Origin: Kovacikia minuta CCNUW1
Lineage (GTDB): Bacteria > Cyanobacteriota > Cyanobacteriia > Leptolyngbyales > Leptolyngbyaceae
Reading direction: 5' to 3'
Assembly (NCBI RefSeq): GCF_020091585.1
Contig: NZ_CP083582.1
Coordinates: 620,001-684,000 of the forward strand
Length of the DNA: 64,000 nucleotides
The notes below the pieces were generated by a model. That model had not been told where the DNA came from. It did not search any database and was given only the letters and a program-made list of their open reading frames with translations. A program made the translations under genes and the position numbers. Numbering within the stretch: the stretch's first letter is position 1; every line of letters starts with the position of its first letter. Below are positions 38,536 to 46,749 of the stretch, piece after piece.

Positions 38536-39248
38536 GGCATTAGGGGGGGAAGGGAGGATTTCCGCGCTTCCATTTCGATCTCTTTTCCATTTTCTAGATA
38601 AGATGGCAGCGTCACTGTAGGAGCGTCTGCTGCTGGCAGTACCGGGTTACTTTTGTCTGATGGCGCTTCCGAGGGATAGGTAGAGTTGGGATACAGCCAT
38701 GCCGCAAACAATTGGGTCATGCGGGGCATAAAAATATAGGTCATGGTGGGAATTGCGATCGTTGTCACGATGAGCGTGCGCACCGCGATCGGGAGTGAAT
38801 TTAATTCATCCTTTAGCAACATGGAAATAGTGGTAATCAGTGGAAAAACCGCAAGCCAACTGACCAACGCCATCTTGTACCGAGGTGGGGGAGTAATGGT
38901 CGATTGACCCGGCAGCGTAAACCAGGTTTCCAATCCTGTCAGAATCTGAATCTGGGGTGGGCTTTGAGTCAGCTCCTCGGCGAGGGAAAACCACTGCTGA
39001 CGTTCTTCAGACGCTTCCCAGCGGCGAAGATTGTTGAGACTGTCAAACTTAAAAATAATTCGGTACTCCGAACTGGCAGAATTCGAGGGGCGAAAAATGT
39101 TAGCTCCCAAATGCCCCTCATATTGCATGCAAGCAGCATTCACCCCCGCTAAAAAAGCTTCAAATTCCGCTTCTTTTCCAGGCTTTACCCGCCGCGAAAT
39201 CACGACTGTGACGGGTATATCACTGGTTTCAGCCGTAGGTTCAGTCAT
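38532..39248 (-). CDS. Antibiotic biosynthesis monooxygenase (ABM) domain fused to TM helices
   Basis: A 238-residue protein. Residues 12-105 form an ABM/ferredoxin-like domain (PVTVVISRRVKPGKEAEFEA, FLAGVNAACMQYEGHLGANI, YRIIFKFDSLNNLRRWEASE). Then come two or three TM helices (ALVSWLAVFPLITTISMLL and VRTLIVTTIAIPTMTYIFM) and a Pro/Ser-rich tail of about 50 residues. ABM domains are usually small soluble oxygenases or heme-degrading folds; membrane-fused forms are known in bacteria but their activity is not settled. The neighbouring IS element starts about 150 bp upstream of its start. Confidence 0.8.
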   Translation of the reverse strand: MTEPTAETSDIPVTVVISRRVKPGKEAEFEAFLAGVNAACMQYEGHLGANIFRPSNSASSEYRIIFKFDSLNNLRRWEASEERQQWFSLAEELTQSPPQIQILTGLETWFTLPGQSTITPPPRYKMALVSWLAVFPLITTISMLLKDELNSLPIAVRTLIVTTIAIPTMTYIFMPRMTQLFAAWLYPNSTYPSEAPSDKSNPVLPAADAPTVTLPSYLENGKEIEMEARKSSLPPLMP

Positions 39249-39396
39249 TGTGGCGATTTTGGATTTTCCACAGGTTGGCGATCCGTAATGAGTCGTTGGT
39301 GATTAGGAGTGAGCCTGCCAACGATCGCGCGCCCAGGCTCTCCAATCCCCTTCTAACCTCCAACTCCAATTATTCTCACATCTTTCATAATAGACC

Positions 39397-40397
39397 TGTT
39401 GGGAAATAAGGGATAATAATCGGTAGTTGCATGATTCTCTACCCATGCTGAACTTAGAACGTATTCTCTGGGATGACCGTCTGTTGCGGGCGATGACAGG
39501 ACTCAATCGCAAAGCATTCGAGAACCTCTTGGTGAGCTTCAGCGAGGCTTATCAGGAAAGTCGGAGTACCCCGGAGGTAGAACGTAAACGTGCCCTTGGA
39601 GGAGGGCGAAAAGCAACCTTACGAACCAGTCGCGACAAGTTGTTTTACATTTTGTTGTACTGCAAATGCTATCCCACCTTCGACTTAATAAGCGTGTTGT
39701 TTGGCTTTGACCGTTCCTGTGCATGGGACTGGGTACATGGTCTGCTCCCGGTTTTGGAGCAGGCGTTAGGGCACAAGCAGGTGCTACCAGAGCGCAAGGT
39801 ACGGAGTGTAGAGGAATTTCTAGAACGCTTTCCAGAGGTGAAAGCAGTGATTTTCGATGGGACGGAACGTCCCGTACAACGTCCCAAAGACCCCGACAAA
39901 CAGAAGGAACATTACTCTGGCAAAAAGAAACGTCATACCCGTAAGCACATCACAGGCAGTACGCGAAAAAAGCGAATCATCCTCTTAACGAAGGCGAGAG
40001 GGGGCAAAATTCATGACAAACGACAATTGGACGAAGAAGACTTGGTCTGCAACATTCCCGATGAAGTTGCTATAGAAGGAGATTTGGGATTTCAAGGATT
40101 ACAGAACGAGTTTGATAACATTCATTTGCCGCACAAGAAACCCAAGGGCAAGGAACTAAGCGAACAACAGAAGCAGGAGAACCGAGAGTTCAGTCGTCAA
40201 CGGGTGGCATGTGAACATGCCCATGCTGGCATCAAGCGTTATCGTTCCGTGACGGATGTATACCGCAATCGTGTGCCTGACTTCGATGATCGCTTAATGC
40301 TAAATGCAGCTGGCTTGTGGAACTTGTATCTGGATGCAGCGTAAATTGGGAGGAAAATTGGAAAACCCTGTCCCAAAACTGGTTTTATTTCCCAACA
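39397..40397 (+). mobile_element. IS5-like insertion sequence, 1001 bp, apparently complete
   Basis: Perfect 13-bp terminal inverted repeats (TGTTGGGAAATAA at 39397-39409 and its complement at 40385-40397) flank one intact transposase. The 3-bp sequence ACC is repeated directly on both sides (39394-39396 and 40398-40400), the expected target duplication. Confidence 0.88.
39445..40344 (+). CDS. IS5/IS4-superfamily transposase (DDE_Tnp_4 type)
   Basis: About 299 residues. The N-terminal helix-turn-helix region (MTGLNRKAFENLLVSF) is followed by the DDE core: AVIFDGTERPVQRP, AIEGDLGFQGL and ACEHAHAGIKRYR. A basic stretch KKKRHTRKHITGSTRKKRI lies between the first two acidic residues. A TTG start at 39427 would add six residues; the ATG at 39445 is preferred. 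No internal stop. Confidence 0.92.
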   Translation: MLNLERILWDDRLLRAMTGLNRKAFENLLVSFSEAYQESRSTPEVERKRALGGGRKATLRTSRDKLFYILLYCKCYPTFDLISVLFGFDRSCAWDWVHGLLPVLEQALGHKQVLPERKVRSVEEFLERFPEVKAVIFDGTERPVQRPKDPDKQKEHYSGKKKRHTRKHITGSTRKKRIILLTKARGGKIHDKRQLDEEDLVCNIPDEVAIEGDLGFQGLQNEFDNIHLPHKKPKGKELSEQQKQENREFSRQRVACEHAHAGIKRYRSVTDVYRNRVPDFDDRLMLNAAGLWNLYLDAA

Positions 40398-40458
40398 ACC
40401 CTAATGGAAATTAGCAGCGCTAATCGCTCCTGACAGAGGTAGAAGGGGCAGCAGAAGT

Positions 40459-41172
40459 ATGAATACGCTATCAAAATTTTCAACTCTAAAATTTTCAAGT
40501 TTTCTGGTCGCTACACTCATTGCATTGCCAGTACCAGCAGTCGCAACCGCTCAAAAACCAGCCAATTTTATCATTGCAGCTCAATCATCCCCAACAACAA
40601 ATTTTCCAATTGTTAAGTCAACCGAATTAAGCCCCTATCTCAATATTCCCTGGTCTCAACCTGTGCAGGTTGTCGATCCGTTTGAAGGTTCCTTTCTGGC
40701 TGTATTTGACCGCAATGACATCAGAAGCCGAGCCTTGGGATACAGCGGAGTGGGTAATATTGTCAGTCTGTGGAGTCGAAAATCAATTCAGATGTCGCTG
40801 ACTGTTAACCAGGGTGCCTGTGCCAGTAGATCTCTTTTCAGCCCCTATCCTCTTTATGCAGGACATGGGAGATTTAGAGGCTATCCTCGCTTTTACCGCT
40901 CCCCTTTCTTCAGTCCTACCTATTTTTATGACCCTCCCTGCATTCATTTCATTACTTCTAGAACGGTTCAGAAATTACTGCTAAAAGTGGGGAATCAGGT
41001 ATTACGGTTAGAAGGCGAAAATAGCGTGTTTCAGGTGAGCGATGCGGTTGCCGTTGCCCTGAGGCAAGCTCCAACCCAAAATGTTGATATTCGCCTGGTG
41101 CTGGAAGGCGGAGAAACCGTAGACAGCCAGATTGGCAAGGGAACCGTGTTGGCCTGGCGATCGATCTATTGA
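40459..41172 (+). CDS. Exported hypothetical protein (237 aa)
   Basis: N-terminal signal peptide (LKFSSFLVATLIALPVPAVA, cleavage expected after TAQ or nearby) followed by about 205 residues exported to the periplasm or lumen. The middle is aromatic and Pro/Tyr-rich (FRGYPRFYRSPFFSPTYFYD), and the C-terminal half is a small beta-rich region. It has two cysteines, one in GACASRS and one in DPPCIHF, that could form a disulfide. No family recognised. The IS5-like element ends 62 bp before the start, so its own promoter region may have been affected. Confidence 0.65.
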   Translation: MNTLSKFSTLKFSSFLVATLIALPVPAVATAQKPANFIIAAQSSPTTNFPIVKSTELSPYLNIPWSQPVQVVDPFEGSFLAVFDRNDIRSRALGYSGVGNIVSLWSRKSIQMSLTVNQGACASRSLFSPYPLYAGHGRFRGYPRFYRSPFFSPTYFYDPPCIHFITSRTVQKLLLKVGNQVLRLEGENSVFQVSDAVAVALRQAPTQNVDIRLVLEGGETVDSQIGKGTVLAWRSIY

Positions 41173-41195
41173 TTCAATCCTGATGAATACTCTCA

Positions 41196-41232
41196 AGTGT
41201 GATGTGAGAGTTAAAGAGCCTCACATCACACT
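41196..41232 (+). terminator. Perfect 13-bp hairpin after the exported protein
   Basis: Arms 41196-41208 and 41220-41232 (AGTGTGATGTGAG and complement) with an 11-base loop, 24 bp after the stop. There is no T-tract. The following 370 bp contain a second weak hairpin and no gene that I can support before the next start. Confidence 0.5.
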
Positions 41233-41603
41233 GATAACGGAGCTGGGTAGATTGGGACGGTCCCTCAAATCTACCGAATGGGTGGGTAGAAATCGGAGAA
41301 GAGGCGATCGCCCCTTCCCCTTAACTCACGCCATCCAAAACAATTAAACTCATTTCTTCCCAAAGTGAAACAAAAATTTAGAGAGGTAGGGCGGAAAAAA
41401 GAAGTTTGTAATTAGGGAATTAGGAGATGCAGAAATAGGAAATAGGGAAAGAAAATTGACTGCTTGAGAGTGAACAGGGTTCATCAAATTTTGCTGTGTA
41501 AATCCTTAGTAAATCCGGAATTGGAAAAATACCATTCCCTTGTTTGAGAAGGGATAATTTATCTACTTTTACGGTTCAAGGTGATATTGAGGGAGATACC
41601 CCT

Positions 41604-42035
41604 GTGATTAAGCAAGTGCTCATCAGCAGTTCGGTTCTAGTTATATTTCTAGGAATTAATCTGAGTTCCACTGCTACAGCCAAAGAGTCCGAACTTCGGA
41701 CGCAACTCGACGAGACCCCCTCGCTTGAACCTGGTTTGCGATCGGGCAGTAGCCCCGACTCAACAACCAGTGATGTAGACACCTTGTTTGAACAGGGTTC
41801 AACATTTAGCGATGACCCGTTTTCAACATCAAACAATTTGAAGACTTATCATCGCAGCAGCAGTAATCCTTTCGCTTCTCCTAATTCAGGTTTTAAGGAT
41901 TCAGGTTCCAGGTTCACTGGAAAGCCTAACTCAAGGGATCAGTCAGACCTGACTGAAGATGCCTATACCAGCTCCGGGCCTGACACTAGCCTGCCTGATA
42001 CCAGCCCGCCCAACACTGCGCCTAACTGGCATTGA
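41604..42035 (+). CDS. Exported low-complexity hypothetical protein (143 aa)
   Basis: From the GTG at 41604 the protein starts (M)IKQVLISSSVLVIFLGINLS with a signal peptide ending near STATA. The mature part is Ser/Asp/Pro/Thr-rich and probably disordered, with a C-terminal SLPDTSPPNTAPN repeat. Upstream frame to a TTG at 41544 is open, but the hydrophobic signal fits the GTG better. Function unknown; it may be small cell-surface or periplasmic material. Confidence 0.5.
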   Translation: MIKQVLISSSVLVIFLGINLSSTATAKESELRTQLDETPSLEPGLRSGSSPDSTTSDVDTLFEQGSTFSDDPFSTSNNLKTYHRSSSNPFASPNSGFKDSGSRFTGKPNSRDQSDLTEDAYTSSGPDTSLPDTSPPNTAPNWH

Positions 42036-42150
42036 CCTGGTACTTACAGCAGTATTTAGATTCAGTCAGCCACAGTCTTGTGAGTTAGGGGGTGGGGTGT
42101 AGGGTATGGTTAATACGAGTGAAAATGGCTGTAGGAGAGTCACAGGGACA

Positions 42151-43032
42151 TCAAAATGTCTCTGAACTTGCAGTTAAAGATTCAGAATTTCTAGAGGTTT
42201 CGGGAGTGGTATTTGCTTGAGCATCCCCTCCAAAGGTAATTTCTTCCACATCGCCAGGTTCACCCAGACGTTTTGGCTTACTATCGTTGAAGCTAATCAT
42301 CACTCCTCCAGCATCACCAGCCCGCAAGGTTAACCGCTTGTCCGCAGTCCACGTCCGTTGAGTTCCTTCAGGTAAAACCCCTTCATACTCTGTCTTGCCA
42401 TCTGCCTCGATCCGAATCCAGGATTGGGCAGTTAAGGTTAAACCAATCCGAATCGGCTTCTGAACAGCCGATGGAGAGACCGAAGGTTGAGGGGATGAGA
42501 GATTTTGAGAGAGTGTAGCGCGAGGTTGGGCTGGTGCGGGAGGGCCAATTGGAACGACGGGAGTGCCTGGTGTTAATTGAGCCTGAGGTTGGGCAGTTTC
42601 GGTCAAACCGACCATCTGAGGTGTGGTAGAGCGGTTTAATAGGAAGGACAGTCCACCCACGGCCCCCATTACCAAAACCATATATAGCAGATAGAGGTGA
42701 AGTGGTCGGAGCTGCGCCTGCACCGTTCCTCGCCAGGAAGATTCGGGTACTACCAGGTCTGCATCCGTAGGGAAGGCACTGGCAAACTCTGCTCCGTTCA
42801 TGCCAATCACATCGGCATAACGCCGGATAAACCCTTGAATATAAACAGGCTCAGGTAATTGCTCCAGGTTACCCGCTTCGATCGCCGCCAGTAGCCGAGT
42901 TGGGATCATCGTTTTTTCAGCCACCTGATGCAAGGAAATCCCTTGATTCTGGCGCAGTTGGCAGAGGCGAGAACCTAGCTCTATCAGCTTTTTTGCCTGT
43001 TCCCTATCCATTCGGAGAGTTTGGTTATTCAT
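42151..43032 (-). CDS. RodZ-like helix-turn-helix membrane protein
   Basis: Cytoskeletal linker family: an N-terminal HTH_25 region (GSRLCQLRQNQGISLHQVAE, PTRLLAAIEAGNLEQLPEPV, YIQGFIRRYAD), a single TM helix near residues 112-131 (LHLYLLYMVLVMGAVGGLSF), a long Pro/Gln linker, and a C-terminal DUF4115-type beta domain (SWIRIEADGKTEYEGVL). RodZ binds MreB and helps keep cell shape. The gene overlaps the rluB-like start codon region by 4 bp on the same strand, so the two are coupled. Confidence 0.87.
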   Translation of the reverse strand: MNNQTLRMDREQAKKLIELGSRLCQLRQNQGISLHQVAEKTMIPTRLLAAIEAGNLEQLPEPVYIQGFIRRYADVIGMNGAEFASAFPTDADLVVPESSWRGTVQAQLRPLHLYLLYMVLVMGAVGGLSFLLNRSTTPQMVGLTETAQPQAQLTPGTPVVPIGPPAPAQPRATLSQNLSSPQPSVSPSAVQKPIRIGLTLTAQSWIRIEADGKTEYEGVLPEGTQRTWTADKRLTLRAGDAGGVMISFNDSKPKRLGEPGDVEEITFGGDAQANTTPETSRNSESLTASSETF

Positions 43033-43820
43033 TTGGCGGTCTTCCTCCTCACAGGCATCCTTACTGATGGTAGGTCAATTTGAGTTTTCAAGAAACCGAT
43101 CTCGGTATCTTTCAATGGACGGTAGCAACCAAGAGGCAGGGCTGGCATTTCAGGTGGGTTTAACTGAATTGGACCGATCGCTATGCGATGCAGATGAATC
43201 ACTGGATGTCCCAACTGTTCAGCAACCCGTCGAATTTGCCGATTTCTACCCTCCGTTAAGATGATCCGCAAAAGAGTTTTGTATTCCGGATCACGTTCCA
43301 ACACATCAACCTGGGCTGGTAGTGTTTTGTCATGAGCAAGCATGACTCCCTGACGCCACTGCTGCAAGATCGAGTCTGAAGGATATCCCTTCACCCAAAC
43401 CTGGTAGGTCTTGGGAATATGGTGGCGGGGATGGGTTAGATAAAACGTCAAATCACCATCATTGGTTAACAATAATGCACCAGTTGAATCTGCGTCTAGC
43501 CGTCCGACCGGATGAATCCCAAGCCCTTCTTGTTGGTCTGGAGGGAGCAGTTCCAGGACAGTTTTTCGTCCCCAGGGATCAGTACAGGTTGAAACAACCC
43601 CTACAGGTTTATTTAGCAACAAGTAAATTGGCTGAGGGCGTTTGCCAGACTGAATTGCCACTCCATCCACTTGAATTTGATCCCGATCTGGATCTGCTTT
43701 CTGACCCAGGTGAACAGTTGCCCCATTTAGCCGAACGCGCCCCTCCAGGATCAGTTGTTCCGCTTGACGACGGGATGCAACTCCCCATTGAGAGAGAATC
43801 TTTTGCACTCGTTCAGCCAT
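43029..43820 (-). CDS. Pseudouridine synthase, RsuA/RluB family
   Basis: rRNA-modifying enzyme. The N-terminal S4 RNA-binding domain is VQKILSQWGVASRRQAEQLI, and the catalytic domain carries LLLNKPVGVVSTCTDP and the active Asp in HPVGRLDADSTGALLLTNDG. EGRNRQIRRVAEQLGHPV is the C-terminal family signature. Length 263 aa is close to RluB (23S rRNA) and RsuA (16S rRNA); the target is not settled by sequence alone. Immediately upstream of the RodZ-like gene with a 4-bp overlap. Confidence 0.9.
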   Translation of the reverse strand: MAERVQKILSQWGVASRRQAEQLILEGRVRLNGATVHLGQKADPDRDQIQVDGVAIQSGKRPQPIYLLLNKPVGVVSTCTDPWGRKTVLELLPPDQQEGLGIHPVGRLDADSTGALLLTNDGDLTFYLTHPRHHIPKTYQVWVKGYPSDSILQQWRQGVMLAHDKTLPAQVDVLERDPEYKTLLRIILTEGRNRQIRRVAEQLGHPVIHLHRIAIGPIQLNPPEMPALPLGCYRPLKDTEIGFLKTQIDLPSVRMPVRRKTAK

Positions 43821-44089
43821 TGACGGGGGGCAGGGGGTAGGGGGTAGGTAACGGGTCGTAGACCGAATCTAGATCCCGATTTTTTGAGAAAAGTCAGGGA
43901 GTTAGGAAGAACTGCTAGTGCTTAAGTCAGTGTGACCCAGGTATATATCAATACTACAAGAAAGTTAAGCGATTGTTACGAGGGTGAAGCGAGGATTGGT
44001 AATGGGGTAGAGAACATTCGGCACTGGTTATGGGTTGTGGGTCATTAATATTTGGTTTGACACGATTCCTCATCCCCCTTCCTCTTTTC

Positions 44090-45466
44090 CTATTCGCCTT
44101 CATAGGGCAAAAATACCTGTACCCATGCTCCTTGCGTTTCAGGGTGGTTGCTGGCCTTAACCGATCCCCCGTGGGCTTCTACGATTTGGCGGACGATCGC
44201 TAATCCTAATCCGCTCCCACTATTGGTTAGAATCGTCTGTTGTGGACTCCCTGACGGAATATTAGAAAACCTTTTATCCTTAAAGGACGATGGGGCTAAG
44301 GGATATCCTGTACCTGATTCAAGATTGCTCCGCGAGCGGGAGGGATCTGAGCGGTAAAATCGCTCAAATACGTAAGGAATGGCGCTTTCTAAAAAGCCGG
44401 GACCAGAGTCGATAATGGCTAAATATACCTGTTGGGTTGACTCAATGTTCCTGGCAGCATCAGTCGGGAATATCAGCTTGACCTGAATCTGGATTTTGGC
44501 TTGCTGGGGGCTGTACTTAATGCTGTTATCCAGCAAATTAATTAGAACACGGTGCAACCTCGACTCATCTGCTCGAATCAGAAGTTGGTTGAGTCCGCTG
44601 CATTCAAGCCGAAGTTGCTTCCGTTTTGCCAGGGGTTCCAGACTCAACCAGGCTGATTGAATCAACTGAACCAGATCAACCACTTTTAGGGTAAGTAGGG
44701 GAGTGGGGTAGGATTCCAACTGGCTCAGGTCTAGCAAGTCTTGAACGAGACTACTCAGGCGAATCGTTTCTTGCAGCAGACGGTCAGCCCAACCTGACAA
44801 TGGCGGTTCCAGACGGGATTGCAGCGTTTCTACAACCAATCGAATGGAAGTCAGGGGGGTTTTCAGTTCATGGGCAACGTCGGAGGTCCAGCGATCGCGT
44901 TGTTGAGCTAATGACACCGCTTCCTGACGATTCTCTAGAAAAACACCCACACTCCTGTGCTGTAAGGGAAACCCATAGGCTCGTAATGGTTGGGATATTT
45001 GTTGAGACAGCACAGATGGGTCGGGGGTAACCGGATGAAACGTCCAGTCCCGTTGACAGGGTTTGGCAGTTCTGCGCGTTTCTTCGATCAGTTGGTCTAG
45101 CTCAAAGGACCGCACCAATTCCAACAGCAGCCGGGGTTGGGAGGGTGGATTTTGGATGCCAAGGAGTTTGAGTGCCTGGGGGTTAAATCGGATCAGTTGG
45201 TTTTCCTCATCGACCCAGAGAAACCCCGTGGGAGAAATCTGGCAGATTCGTCGCCAATCTTCCACTTCTCGAACCAGGGCATCATAGTCTTGCTCAAAAG
45301 CCGCGATCGCCCGTGTTAGACGTGCTGTGGAAGACAGGGACCATTTCAATGCATCGGGTTTAAGAATTTGGATGATTTTCCGCAGCTTCAGGTTGAGTTG
45401 CACCTGATGCCAACCCAAAAGCCCCAATCCCACAACAAGTCCCAACAAAAACCACAAAAATTGCAC
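44090..45466 (-). CDS. sphS: Sensor histidine kinase, SphS/PhoR-like
   Basis: Membrane-attached kinase that, in cyanobacteria, senses phosphate shortage and phosphorylates SphR. A single hydrophobic N-terminus (FLWFLLGLVVGLGLLGW), then a PAS domain (about 75-140, SPTGFLWVDEENQLIRFNPQ), the H box DVAHELKTPLTSIRLVVETL, N box HRVLINLLDNSIKYSPQQ, G1 IIDSGPGF and G2 SGSGLGLAIVRQIVEAHGG. The single anchor plus PAS lay-out is that of SphS. An insertion of about 30 residues (LESGTGYPLAPSSFKDKRFS...) sits in the ATP lid. The partner regulator is 260 bp upstream. Confidence 0.8.
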   Translation of the reverse strand: MQFLWFLLGLVVGLGLLGWHQVQLNLKLRKIIQILKPDALKWSLSSTARLTRAIAAFEQDYDALVREVEDWRRICQISPTGFLWVDEENQLIRFNPQALKLLGIQNPPSQPRLLLELVRSFELDQLIEETRRTAKPCQRDWTFHPVTPDPSVLSQQISQPLRAYGFPLQHRSVGVFLENRQEAVSLAQQRDRWTSDVAHELKTPLTSIRLVVETLQSRLEPPLSGWADRLLQETIRLSSLVQDLLDLSQLESYPTPLLTLKVVDLVQLIQSAWLSLEPLAKRKQLRLECSGLNQLLIRADESRLHRVLINLLDNSIKYSPQQAKIQIQVKLIFPTDAARNIESTQQVYLAIIDSGPGFLESAIPYVFERFYRSDPSRSRSNLESGTGYPLAPSSFKDKRFSNIPSGSPQQTILTNSGSGLGLAIVRQIVEAHGGSVKASNHPETQGAWVQVFLPYEGE

Positions 45467-45591
45467 GGCGTTTTAGCATTTAGCTATCAGGGTTTAGCTA
45501 TCAGCTTACCTTTGCGAACAAGATACAGCCAGATGGAAATTTTTCAGGTTCTTAGGATTACGAATTGATTAAGGTGTAATTCCTTACGGAA

Positions 45592-45655
45592 GGGCGTGGC
45601 ATTCGGCAAAAAGCCTTTAGCATTGTTCCAGAGATCTCTACCGAATGCCGCGCCC
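45592..45655. other. 15-bp inverted repeat between sphR and sphS
   Basis: Arms 45592-45606 (GGGCGTGGCATTCGG) and 45641-45655 (its complement with one mismatch) with a 34-base centre. It sits in the 260-bp spacer of the two-gene unit and may be a stem-loop that modulates kinase expression, or a small repeat element. Confidence 0.5.
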
Positions 45656-45726
45656 GCACAAGTAAAGAGTTGCAGTTGATCAGGTGATTTAATTCTTGTT
45701 CCTAAGTGCTAAACGCGGATAGCTAT

Positions 45727-46527
45727 TTACCCAAACCGATAGCCAAAGCCCCGTACCGTGACCAGGTATTCTGGATTGCTGGGATCAAGTTCTAGTTTTT
45801 CACGCAACCAGCGAATATGAACATCCACGGTTTTGCTATCGCCAATAAAATCCGGTCCCCAAATTTTTTCTAATAGTTGCTCACGGGACCAGACCCGGCG
45901 AGGGTAACTGAGGAATAACTCTAGAATTTTGAATTCCTTGGGGGAAAAATTGATTTCTTCACCCCGCACGATCACACGGCATTCGTGGGGATAAAGGGCA
46001 ATGTCACGAAATTTGAGCGAGGGTTGTTCTGGTTCTACCTGAAGATGATTGTAGCGACGCAGCAATGCTCGACAGCGGGCAACCAACTCGCGCATGCCAA
46101 AGGGTTTCGTCAGATAGTCATCCGCACCCACTTCTAGCCCGACAACCCGATCGGTTTCGCTCCCTTTAGCACTCAGCATCAAAATTGGCACACTGTTCCC
46201 TTCCCGCCGGATCAAACGACAGAGATCCAGGCCGTTGATATAGGGCAGCATCAGATCCAGAACGATTAGATCAAAACGCTGATTAGAAACCTGCCGCTGC
46301 CCTGAAGACGGCATCTTAAACGAAAAATTATGCTCAAGCTCATCCACCTGGTGGATCAAATCGAGAGCAACCCGACCATCCTCTGCGGTAAACACTTCAT
46401 ATCCCTCGTCTGCCAGCGCCAGGGCGATCGTTTCGCAGATTAATGACTCATCCTCAACAATCAAAACCCGACCCATCTTCAGACCTGGCTGACTCTTTGT
46501 CACATCTGAAGGCAACGTGAGTGGCAT
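45727..46527 (-). CDS. sphR: OmpR/PhoB-type response regulator, SphR-like
   Basis: DNA-binding regulator of the phosphate-starvation response in cyanobacteria (by similarity). Receiver: VLIVEDESLICETIALALAD, phospho-acceptor in IVLDLMLPYINGLDLCRL, and GADDYLTKPFGMRELVARCR. C-terminal winged helix: SPKEFKILELFLSYPRRVWS and KTVDVHIRWLREKLELDPSN. An extra loop of about 25 residues lies between the alpha-2 region and the phospho-acceptor strand. A likely alternative start is M18 (46476), which gives a normal MGRVLIVEDE beginning. The downstream gene is the SphS-like kinase. Confidence 0.82.
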   Translation of the reverse strand: MPLTLPSDVTKSQPGLKMGRVLIVEDESLICETIALALADEGYEVFTAEDGRVALDLIHQVDELEHNFSFKMPSSGQRQVSNQRFDLIVLDLMLPYINGLDLCRLIRREGNSVPILMLSAKGSETDRVVGLEVGADDYLTKPFGMRELVARCRALLRRYNHLQVEPEQPSLKFRDIALYPHECRVIVRGEEINFSPKEFKILELFLSYPRRVWSREQLLEKIWGPDFIGDSKTVDVHIRWLREKLELDPSNPEYLVTVRGFGYRFG

Positions 46528-46749
46528 AGCGGTTACTGACTCCTACCCGTTCAGGCTGATTCTACCACTAGTTAAATAATTTCTGTATGGTTCGATACTA
46601 CCAATTCTGTCAGTTTTATGTAGCGTGATGGACTTTTAAAGACACGATCCCATTGGGGGACTTGCTGAGAAATAACATTCCCGTTTCATCTACCCATCCA
46701 CCTAGCCACCCCCTTGAACCTGGGATTTTATGTGTACGCTCATCTCTTA

